DNA of 64,000 bases from NCBI GenBank assembly GCA_049299095.1, contig JBAQWV010000061.1, positions 1 through 64,000 of the forward strand. Reading direction: 5' to 3'. The position numbers were made by a program, and so were the translations under genes. Shown in pieces: positions 49,535 through 56,540 of the stretch (within the stretch, counting starts at the first letter, position 1; every line of letters starts with the position of its first letter). This stretch comes from JAAEKA01 sp049299095. Lineage in GTDB: Bacteria; Chloroflexota; Anaerolineae; JAAEKA01. Under the pieces are notes generated by a model, which was not told the DNA's origin, made no database searches, and saw only the letters and a program-made list of their open reading frames with translations.

Positions 49535-49597
49535 GACTTATGCATCGGGATAAATTCCTGTCATTCCGGAAGTCATTATCAGCGTTCTGCATAAGTC
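49535..49597. repeat. Short inverted-repeat element (MITE-like)
   Basis: GACTTATGCA (49535-49544) and TGCATAAGTC (49588-49597) pair perfectly, 43 bp apart, in the gap upstream of the membrane protein gene. The ends resemble the termini of some small insertion-sequence remnants, but no transposase is present. Confidence 0.45.
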
Positions 49598-49622
49598 TTG
49601 CCAGTATGAAAGACCAGCGCAG

Positions 49623-51041
49623 CTAGGCGGCGTGTCCGTGGGCGCGCGCCTCAGCCTGCTCGTTTCGTTGTACAGTCGCCAATTCCGCCGAACGGCTTTT
49701 TAGTCCGAGGGCAAGAATAGCACAGATTAGCGAAATTACGCCAATCAGCAGGAATGCCTGCTGAAAACCAGGGACACCCCCGACCGATGCAGCCACTGCG
49801 CCGACCAGCGCCGCGCCCAGTAGTTGCCCCACCCGCGTGGACAGCGCCAACGCCGCCTGCGCGGGGCCGCGCTGTGAGCGCGGGGCCTCGTTCAGCATGA
49901 TGTAGCGCAGCGGCGCACCCAGCAGCCAGGACAGCCCCATGCCAACCAGCGCGCCAGCGATGTAGAACACCGCCAACGTCGGTGTGATCAGGCCGATGAT
50001 CGCCATACCCACCGCTAGAATCACCGATCCCAGCAGCACCACCGTGCGCGAACCAGCCCGATCCAGCATTCGTCCGGCCAGCGGTGACCCCACTGCCATC
50101 ACCAGCACCAACGGCAGCAGCATGTAGCTGGCTTTCGATTCACTCACGCCAAAGGCCAGCACTGCCATTGTCGGCACAAACACCAGCGTCGCTTCGGCCA
50201 GGCCAGAGAGTGCGGCAAAAAGGTTCACCAATACCATCTGTCGTCCGGAGAAAAGGCTGAGGTGCAAAACCGGGTCGGCCGCGCGGCGCTCAACCCAGAT
50301 GAACACTGGCAGTAATACCGCAGCCAGCAGCAGGAACCCCCAAACCTGCGGCGTGCGCAGGCTGGCAGCAACATGGTCGGTGTCGAGCTGGCTCATGCCA
50401 TACGAGAGTGCAGTGAGCAGCACTGTGATGACGATCATACCTGCCCAGTCGAAGGGGCGCAGCTCACGCGCGCGCGTGGAGGGCAGCAGGCGCATGGCCG
50501 CCAAAATCAATACTACTGCAATCGGTAGATTGATCAGGAAGAGCCAATGCCAGTTCAGGAAACCGAGGATCACACCCCCCAGAATGGGGCCGACCAGAAA
50601 GGCGATGCCGAAAACTGCGCCGATCAGACCAAGCGCACTGCCGCGCTTTTCCATCGGGAAGGTGTCGCCGATGACTGCCGACGCTACGGGGAAGATACCG
50701 CCCGCGCCGAGGCCCTGAATGGCTCGGCCCAGCAGCATCACGGCGAAGGTGGGCGAAAGTGCCACGATCAGCGAACCCAACGCGAACAACGCCACATCCA
50801 GAATATAGATGCTGCGGCGTCCGGTGCGGTCTGACAGTTTGGCCATCAGCGGCGTGCCGACCAGGTTCGCCAGGACGTAGACGCTGAAAACCCAGGCTGA
50901 GCCGCGGTCGTCAATGCCAAAGCTGGCCCGAATGGCTGGCAAGGCCGGGCCGACAATGGCAATATCCAAAGCGCCCATCAGCACGCCCACGAAAAGCACT
51001 AATAACAGCCGATTGCGTGTCCGATTGTCTAACGTGGTCAT
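49623..51041 (-). CDS. MFS drug/proton antiporter of the 14-helix (DHA2) type
   Basis: 472 aa. Motif A GTPLMAKLSDRTGRRSIYIL is present, and motif C-like GAVFGIAFLVGPILGGVILG is clear, with about 14 helices. It exports one or more lipophilic drugs or acids by proton exchange. It is the last gene of a TetR-regulated operon (membrane protein 51698, tetR 51086, mfs), all behind a promoter with a TetR operator. Confidence 0.9.
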   Translation of the reverse strand: MTTLDNRTRNRLLLVLFVGVLMGALDIAIVGPALPAIRASFGIDDRGSAWVFSVYVLANLVGTPLMAKLSDRTGRRSIYILDVALFALGSLIVALSPTFAVMLLGRAIQGLGAGGIFPVASAVIGDTFPMEKRGSALGLIGAVFGIAFLVGPILGGVILGFLNWHWLFLINLPIAVVLILAAMRLLPSTRARELRPFDWAGMIVITVLLTALSYGMSQLDTDHVAASLRTPQVWGFLLLAAVLLPVFIWVERRAADPVLHLSLFSGRQMVLVNLFAALSGLAEATLVFVPTMAVLAFGVSESKASYMLLPLVLVMAVGSPLAGRMLDRAGSRTVVLLGSVILAVGMAIIGLITPTLAVFYIAGALVGMGLSWLLGAPLRYIMLNEAPRSQRGPAQAALALSTRVGQLLGAALVGAVAASVGGVPGFQQAFLLIGVISLICAILALGLKSRSAELATVQRNEQAEARAHGHAA

Positions 51042-51085
51042 AAAAAACTTCTTTCTAAACCAAGAATGTTTTGCCCGCGGCTATG

Positions 51086-51682
51086 CTAACCCTGTTCAGC
51101 CGGCGTGCGTCCTAATCCATCAAAAAAAGTCGTCACAATTGCCTGCGCCACGGCCTTGCTGGCCGCGGGGTCGTTGGCGTGTGGCGAATTCAAAAACGGA
51201 TACATCATGCCCAAGAGCAGCCAGGTGGCGGTGGAAGCTTCCATCGGCTGCATCTCGCCGCGCGCGATACCATCAGCCAAGAGTTGCTGTACTGGCGCGA
51301 TAAACTTTGCATGATACAGCTTGCCAAACTCGGCCACGCCTTGCTCGCTCAGGTGCTCCATCTCCTGATTGGCCAGGCGGATAATTGCGCGCTGCTCTGG
51401 TGGCCATTCAAAGATCGCGGCAGTAAAGAGCGTCACTTGCCCGCGCAGGGTCGGAAGCTGCCGGGTCTGCTGGATGGCCTGATCCAACTGCGCCAGCGCG
51501 CCATTCAGAATCGCCATAAACAGCGCTTCTTTATCCTTGAAATGGTAATAGAGCGCGGCTTTGGAAACGCCCGCGGCTTCGGCGATCTCGCGCATCGCAA
51601 GGCCGTGGTAGCCGCTGCTGATGAACAACCGGGTGGCAGTTTGCAGGATTTGTTGGGAAACGGTGGGCGAAAGTTCAGTCAT
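51086..51682 (-). CDS. TetR/AcrR-family regulator
   Basis: 198 aa. The HTH region is QILQTATRLFISSGYHGLAMREIAEAAGVSKAALYYHFKDKEALF (residues 10-54). The rest is the all-helical ligand domain (about 65-190), of the QacR/AcrR kind. It most likely represses the efflux operon it lies in until the drug binds. The GACCGACC/GGTCAGTC palindrome by the promoter is a textbook TetR site. Confidence 0.93.
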   Translation of the reverse strand: MTELSPTVSQQILQTATRLFISSGYHGLAMREIAEAAGVSKAALYYHFKDKEALFMAILNGALAQLDQAIQQTRQLPTLRGQVTLFTAAIFEWPPEQRAIIRLANQEMEHLSEQGVAEFGKLYHAKFIAPVQQLLADGIARGEMQPMEASTATWLLLGMMYPFLNSPHANDPAASKAVAQAIVTTFFDGLGRTPAEQG

Positions 51683-51697
51683 GCGCAGTCTTCCTGT

Positions 51698-52090
51698 TCA
51701 GCTCACGAAGGCTTGACCGATAAAGAAGGTTTGCAGCACAAAGAGCAACGCCAGAAAGCTCAAGATAAAGGCCAACCGGCTCTGCGCGGGCGCGGTTTTC
51801 GGCTGGAGCCAGTAATACAGCAAGAAAAAGAAGAACGCGCCCAAGCCACCGACGTAGTGGATGAACAGTTGGAACGCGCCCAGGCCCTGATCCAGTAACT
51901 TGATGCCCACGAGTACTTGCAACATTAAGGCGACTTGGGCCAGGATCATGACGAGATGCGTGGTTTTGTCAGGTGACTGACGCTTGCGCGCTTGCATGCC
52001 GGTGACAACGGCTGCAACTACCGCGGCAGCGATGACCAAAATACCAACCCAGGTGTGAACAGCGGGTGAAACAATCAAGCTATCAATCAT
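51698..52090 (-). CDS. Four-helix membrane protein of unknown function
   Basis: 130 aa with four membrane helices (about 10-32, 44-63, 69-91, 106-126). It shows no Cys or heme motif and no recognised family. It is the first gene of the TetR-controlled operon, 15 nt before tetR. It may assist efflux or be a separate membrane function. Confidence 0.65.
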   Translation of the reverse strand: MIDSLIVSPAVHTWVGILVIAAAVVAAVVTGMQARKRQSPDKTTHLVMILAQVALMLQVLVGIKLLDQGLGAFQLFIHYVGGLGAFFFFLLYYWLQPKTAPAQSRLAFILSFLALLFVLQTFFIGQAFVS

Positions 52091-52115
52091 AATTCTACTC
52101 CGTGTAACAAGATGC

Positions 52116-52133
52116 TGACCGACCGGTCAGTCA
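52116..52133. promoter_or_regulatory. TetR-type operator
   Basis: TGACCGACCGGTCAGTCA is a near-perfect palindrome with one mismatch (GACCGACC against GGTCAGTC). It lies directly after the -10, over the likely start of transcription of the operon. Confidence 0.8.
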
Positions 52134-52135
52134 GT

Positions 52136-52163
52136 ATTGTATTTAACATGCTGCGCTTGTCAA
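52136..52163 (-). promoter_or_regulatory. Promoter of the efflux operon
   Basis: On the minus strand: TTGACA (52163-52158), 16 bp, TACAAT (52141-52136). Confidence 0.7.
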
Positions 52164-52181
52164 ATTATGCTGCGCAACAAA

Positions 52182-52207
52182 AAGCGGTGACCAAAAAATC
52201 ACCGCTT
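52182..52207 (-). terminator. Terminator of the alpha/beta hydrolase gene
   Basis: AAGCGGTGA and TCACCGCTT pair; on the minus strand a T-run follows (TTTTTGT), about 80 bp after the stop of the gene at 52290. Confidence 0.6.
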
Positions 52208-52289
52208 AACATCTTCCGCCCCGCAGCAGGCCCTGCGCGGTCAGCTTGTGTCTGAAAAATTCGATATTAAAAGATTAAAAGCTGCGTAT

Positions 52290-53255
52290 TTATGGATTTT
52301 CGTTTAGGAAGGCGCGTACGGCCTCCAGCCAGGCCGTGGGACATTCTTCCTGCGGTACATGCCCACATGCAGGGATCACAGCCAGCCGCGCGCCAGGAAT
52401 TTCTGTGGCCAGTCGCAAGCTTTGCTCAGTGGGAACGATGCGGTCATCATCGCCGGTGATGACCAGTACCGGCATCGTCAGGTCGGTGAGTTGTTGGTCC
52501 AGATGCAGGGGCCGGCTGGCCGCGGTCAGTTCCCAGAGGGCGCGGTCCCAGTTTTCGGCGCGCAGCGGCTTTTGATACGCGCTCCAGATGGCGTCAGTGA
52601 AGCCGGCAGGATCGTGCCAGGCGCTTTGGCCGAACTGATAGCCTCCACGCTGGATCAGGCGCGCCAGCAGCGGGCCGAGGTGTTGCATCTGCGGCGTTTG
52701 GAGCAGAGGACGCACAAAGCCCGGCGCGCCACCGCCGCTGTAGATCGCTGCATCTACCAGCACGAGCGCCTGCACGCGGTCGGGCGCGTGCAGCGCGGTG
52801 TAGGCAGCAACTGTGCCACCCGCGGAATTGCCCACCAGCACCGCACGCTCCAAGCCTAGCGCGTCCATCAGACCGATGACCAGATCGGCTTGTGCCTCTG
52901 CGGTGTAAGGATTGACACCGTTGGGAAATGCGCCGGGCAGAGGTCGTTCGGTCAGGCCGAACGCGGGCCGGTCAAACGCGACAACGCGGTACTGCTCGGC
53001 CAGCGCGGGCATGACTGCGCGCCAGGTGTAGGTGCTGGCTGCAAAGCCGTGCAGCAGGATCAACGCGGTGTCACCGCGGCCCGCCTGCTTGTAATGCACG
53101 GTCAGGCCGTTGATCTCAATGAAGCGGCTGTCTGGGTCGGCCAATTCTTCCGGTGGCACGGTGTTTTCGAGCGGGGGAACCGGAATCAAAAAGGGAACAA
53201 CGAGCAGCAATATCAGCAACGCAGCTAAAAGGATGAGGAGCTTTTTCTTGATCAT
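52290..53255 (-). CDS. Membrane-anchored alpha/beta hydrolase
   Basis: 321 aa from the ATG at 53255 (the GTG at 53267 is also open). One N-terminal membrane helix (about 4-25) precedes the hydrolase fold. The catalytic elbow is GNSAGG, the oxyanion segment LILLHGFAASTYTW, the acid Asp in ITGDDDRIVPT and the His in IPACGHVPQEE. Esterase, lipase and C-C hydrolase activities are possible. It is the last member of a minus-strand set of four genes running to 56067. Confidence 0.88.
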   Translation of the reverse strand: MIKKKLLILLAALLILLLVVPFLIPVPPLENTVPPEELADPDSRFIEINGLTVHYKQAGRGDTALILLHGFAASTYTWRAVMPALAEQYRVVAFDRPAFGLTERPLPGAFPNGVNPYTAEAQADLVIGLMDALGLERAVLVGNSAGGTVAAYTALHAPDRVQALVLVDAAIYSGGGAPGFVRPLLQTPQMQHLGPLLARLIQRGGYQFGQSAWHDPAGFTDAIWSAYQKPLRAENWDRALWELTAASRPLHLDQQLTDLTMPVLVITGDDDRIVPTEQSLRLATEIPGARLAVIPACGHVPQEECPTAWLEAVRAFLNENP

Positions 53256-53282
53256 GAGGGGGAGCACCAGTCAGTCAACAGG

Positions 53283-53362
53283 ATTCGGAAGTGGCAAGTC
53301 ACTTGCAGGGGGTAGCCAGCTTGTGACACGGCTCGCTGCGCACAATCTCGCCACTTTCGAAT
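53283..53362. repeat. Short inverted-repeat element
   Basis: ATTCGGAAGTGGC (53283-53295) and GCCACTTTCGAAT (53350-53362) pair with one mismatch; GTCAC/GTGAC pairs inside. The arms match the elements at 21881 and 33627. Confidence 0.6.
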
Positions 53363-53377
53363 TCATCGTTCGTTGTT

Positions 53378-54028
53378 TTACTGCGCCAGCCAGTCGCGCA
53401 CGGCCACGAGATCGGGCAAGATCGCGACAGTCAGCGCGGCTGCATCCGCTGGCAACGGCTTCAGATCGGGGACGTTGATCACCGCGCAGCCCGCGGCAGA
53501 GGCTGCGCGCACGCCATTTTCTGAATCTTCCAGCACCAGACAGCTTTGCGGCGGCACGCCGAGGCGTTGCGCGGCCAGCAAAAATACATCGGGCGCGGGC
53601 TTGCCCTGCGCCACTTCGTCGCCGCCTGCCCAGGTGTGGAAACGGTGCGTCAAGTCGGCGCGGGCCAGGTTACGTTCGATGGTAGCACGGTGCGAGGAGC
53701 TGGCCACCGCGCGCGGCCAATGCCAATCCTCCAGTGCAGTCAGCAACGTCAGCAGGCCAGGCTTGACCGGCAATCCCTCCTCGGCAATGATCGCGCGCAC
53801 ATAGGCGCGTTCGCGCGTGCGTAGCGCCTCCACGGGGAACGTCGCGCCCAACGCCGCACTGAGGATGGCGTTGGTGCCGGCTTCACTGGTGCCGACGCAG
53901 CGCAAAAATAGGTCAAGCGGGGCGGGCTGGCCGAAATCTGTCATCGCGCGCGTCCAGGCACGGTGTGTCAGGCGTTCGGTATCGAACATCAGGCCATCCA
54001 TATCGAATAAAACGGCAGAGAAAGACAT
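53378..54028 (-). CDS. HAD-superfamily phosphatase (beta-phosphoglucomutase-like)
   Basis: 216 aa from the ATG at 54028 (MSFSAVLFDMDGLMFDTERL). Motif I is DMDG with the nucleophile Asp, motif II is in AVASSSHRATIE (Ser), motif III Lys in VAQGKPAPDVF, and motif IV is LEDSENGVRAA. The four-helix cap of the beta-PGM subgroup lies after motif I. It dephosphorylates small sugar phosphates or similar. It is 24 nt downstream of the next gene (54053). Confidence 0.92.
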   Translation of the reverse strand: MSFSAVLFDMDGLMFDTERLTHRAWTRAMTDFGQPAPLDLFLRCVGTSEAGTNAILSAALGATFPVEALRTRERAYVRAIIAEEGLPVKPGLLTLLTALEDWHWPRAVASSSHRATIERNLARADLTHRFHTWAGGDEVAQGKPAPDVFLLAAQRLGVPPQSCLVLEDSENGVRAASAAGCAVINVPDLKPLPADAAALTVAILPDLVAVRDWLAQ

Positions 54029-54052
54029 AAGCACTCGGTGAATGATGAATGA

Positions 54053-54796
54053 TTAGCGCACAGGCAGGGCCGACAGCCAGGCGGCGGTCGCACTGATCAC
54101 TTGCTGCTGCTGCGCTGTGCGGGTGATGGATGCGCTATCAGCGTTGGATTGCGGGCCGTACCAACCAAACTGGGCATGGTTGCCGCCTTCGATGGGAACC
54201 CAGACGGTGTTGGATGGCAACAAGGGACGCCCAGCTAACACGGCATCGGGCGTGGCTATGCCGTCCTGTGTACCGTAGAGGGAGACAACTGCCAGGTCCG
54301 TAGCTGATAGATCGTCGCTGCTGGCTGGGTAGGAGGCCCACAACGCCAGCCCCTGCACCGCGTGCGGATGATTGGCAGCAAAGTTGGCGGCCATCGAGCC
54401 GCCCAGCGAATGACCCGCAATGCCCCAGGTATGAATGGAGGGGTACGCGGCCATCACATCTGCGGCCTTGTTGATGCCGAACACCGCCAGGTTGAAGGGC
54501 ATTGGCACGATCACGACCTGATAGCCCTGTGCGGCCAGCGCGCGCGCCGCGGGCGCATAAGAGCGGGGATCCACGCGGCCACCGGGGTAGAAGATCAGCC
54601 CCGTTTGAGGCGGCGCGGCCGCGGGCTGAAAGGCTAACCACGGCGCAGTGGTTACCTGCACTGTTGCATCGGACTGCAACGCGGCTAGCGCTTCCGGCAT
54701 GGGGCCGAGCGGCGTGTTGGCCCAGAAGGTGAAAGCGACCGCGGCAATCAGCAGCAGAACGATCAGGAGCAATAGCAGGCGTTTGACAAGTTTCAT
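54053..54796 (-). CDS. Secreted or membrane alpha/beta hydrolase
   Basis: 247 aa from the ATG at 54796 (MKLVKRLLLLL). One N-terminal helix is followed by a hydrolase fold with WGIAGHSLGGSMAANFA (Ser nucleophile), SLYGTQDGIATPD (acid) and IEGGNHAQFGWYG (His). It resembles the DUF3887/dienelactone-like hydrolases that work on small esters. It follows the cytochrome peroxidase gene on the minus strand, after a terminator. Confidence 0.82.
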   Translation of the reverse strand: MKLVKRLLLLLIVLLLIAAVAFTFWANTPLGPMPEALAALQSDATVQVTTAPWLAFQPAAAPPQTGLIFYPGGRVDPRSYAPAARALAAQGYQVVIVPMPFNLAVFGINKAADVMAAYPSIHTWGIAGHSLGGSMAANFAANHPHAVQGLALWASYPASSDDLSATDLAVVSLYGTQDGIATPDAVLAGRPLLPSNTVWVPIEGGNHAQFGWYGPQSNADSASITRTAQQQQVISATAAWLSALPVR

Positions 54797-54924
54797 GGCA
54801 AGATTAGGACTCCTGTTGGCGAAATTCACGTTGATTATAGCGACAGATGCGCGATTTTTCGGTAGCCTGCATCAAATTTCGTACAAAGTTTTTGTCCAAT
54901 CTGGGCATATAAGTGCGGAATTAA

Positions 54925-54962
54925 TAAAACGAGGGTGCAAAGTATGTACTTCGCACCCTCGC
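54925..54962 (-). terminator. Terminator after the cytochrome c peroxidase gene
   Basis: GAGGGTGC and GCACCCTC pair with a central stem; on the minus strand GTTTTATT follows. It lies about 70 bp after the stop codon at 55033. Confidence 0.75.
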
Positions 54963-55032
54963 TCAGATGGTCCTTTGCGCGGGAGTGGTGTGGGTGGGTG
55001 TTAGGTAAACTCTAGCAGAAGCTGTCAGGCAA

Positions 55033-56067
55033 TCAACTGGCAGGTAATTCAGGGCGGGCGATGTAATCTGCTGGAACTTCGCCGGTCAACGCACGCAGGA
55101 AGGTGACGATGTCGTCCACTTCGCTGGCTGTTAACTGCTTGCCCAACTGATGGCGGGCCATGATCTTGACCATATCTTCCAGCGTTGGGATGCTGCCGTC
55201 GTGCAGGTAGGGGCCAGTCTGAGCAATGTTGCGCAACGAAGGTACCTTGAAGACGAACTTGTCAGCTTCGTTGCCAGTCACGTTGAAACGACCCAAGTCG
55301 GATCCGGCATAGCTTTCAGCCGCGCCCAACTTGGCGTACATGCTGCCACCCAAGGCGGCTCCGTTGTGGCATGTAGCGCAACCGGTATTGACAAACAGGG
55401 CCAGACCGTGCTTCTCCTGTTCGTTGAAGGCAGTCTCATCGCCCTGCAGTAGCTTGTCAAAGCGGCCGGGGGTGATCAAGCGACGCTCAAAAGCGCCGAT
55501 TGCCTTGCCCACATTGTCATAGTTGATCGGGTCGTCTTCACCGGGGAAGGCTGCTTCAAAGTACGGCAGATAGCCGGGGATCTGCTTGATAGCACCCACG
55601 ACAGTGTCGGCATCGGGCATACCCATTTCGCCGCCAGCCAGGATCGGGCCTTTGGCCTGGGCTTCGACGTCTGCGGCGCGGCCATCCCAGAACTGTGCTA
55701 CATGCAAGGCCGCATTGTAGGAAGTGGGCGAGTTACGTCCAACCGGATCGCCTGCATGGCCAAAGGAAAAGCGCAAACCGTCCATGCCATAGGTGTTGAG
55801 CGGATGGCAGGTGTTGCAGCTCATCTGGTTGTTGACCGACAGGCGCGGCTCGTAGTAGAGCATACGTCCCAGGTCAACGATTTCTTCGGTGATGGTATAG
55901 CCGGTAGGTGTAGCTTCTTGCGGCAGAGCCGCAAAGAGCTGCAAAAAGCTCGCGTCGTACTTAACTTCTGGTTCTGGTGTTGGTGTGGAGGTGGATTTTG
56001 TACATGCGGCTAGGATCAACAAGCCTGCTAGTAGTATTAGGATTGCGATATAGCGGTATGTTTTCAT
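55033..56067 (-). CDS. Di-heme cytochrome c peroxidase (MauG/CCP family) lipoprotein
   Basis: 344 aa. A lipobox (LILAAC, Cys22) is followed by a short Thr/Pro/Glu linker and two c-type heme motifs, CNTCH (Cys84-His88) and CATCH (Cys230-His234). Family features such as the second-domain GRNSPTSYNAAL region and AFERRLITPGRFDK are present. The enzyme reduces peroxide using electrons from a cytochrome c or other carrier outside the cell, or oxidises a protein substrate as MauG does. As a lipoprotein it is tethered to the membrane, which fits a monoderm cell. Confidence 0.93.
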   Translation of the reverse strand: MKTYRYIAILILLAGLLILAACTKSTSTPTPEPEVKYDASFLQLFAALPQEATPTGYTITEEIVDLGRMLYYEPRLSVNNQMSCNTCHPLNTYGMDGLRFSFGHAGDPVGRNSPTSYNAALHVAQFWDGRAADVEAQAKGPILAGGEMGMPDADTVVGAIKQIPGYLPYFEAAFPGEDDPINYDNVGKAIGAFERRLITPGRFDKLLQGDETAFNEQEKHGLALFVNTGCATCHNGAALGGSMYAKLGAAESYAGSDLGRFNVTGNEADKFVFKVPSLRNIAQTGPYLHDGSIPTLEDMVKIMARHQLGKQLTASEVDDIVTFLRALTGEVPADYIARPELPAS

Positions 56068-56346
56068 AAGGTGAGCTCCTGTTTCCTGTCACAAAGAGGA
56101 CTGTCCGACGCAAAGGAAGGCAACCGCGGTGAGTGGATAGCGCCCTTTTTTGTCAAGCGCTTGCAGATAGTGAGATCGGGCAGGTACGGATACCTATAAA
56201 CCGCCCGACTTTTTGGTATGCTCAGTTTCACAGGGATGATGAATGATGAAGCGAGCGACACGGGAAGGGTGTTTATGTTTAAACGCCCCTATAGAATTCT
56301 GTCACGAATTTATAGGGATATCTTAACATAGGGAAACGATTTAGCG

Positions 56347-56362
56347 TATGATATAAATCATA
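56347..56362. promoter_or_regulatory. FNR/CRP-like box
   Basis: TATGAT-ATAA-ATCATA is a perfect palindrome with the core TGAT-N4-ATCA, as in FNR sites. It is 280 bp before the peroxidase start and 180 bp before the MFS-HEAT gene. Confidence 0.4.
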
Positions 56363-56439
56363 AAAATTCATTAGGGCTTAGGCAGTTGCTGGGATTGATG
56401 ACACCCAAGACACAGAGGCAATAATTTTTTACTTGTTAG

Positions 56440-56460
56440 GGCTTCGTGTCACACGAAGCC
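56440..56460. other. Short hairpin of unknown role
   Basis: GGCTTCGTG and CACGAAGCC pair perfectly with a 3-nt loop, followed by TTT. It is 80 bp before the MFS-HEAT gene with no upstream gene on the plus strand to stop. Confidence 0.4.
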
Positions 56461-56540
56461 TTTGGCGATCAGTCTGGCAACAATGCTGCGGGTAAGCACA
56501 ACAGTTGGCGCAACACCCTGTGCAGGAGTACAATGCGGCT

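Larger units (their letters stand above)
56068..56540. other. Long intergenic region (473 bp), divergent
   Basis: It holds an FNR/CRP-like box (56347-56362), an inverted repeat around CCCTATA/TATAGGG (56293-56324 approximately), and a short hairpin GGCTTCGTG/CACGAAGCC (56440-56460). I saw no convincing promoter for either flanking gene and no ORF. Confidence 0.5.
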
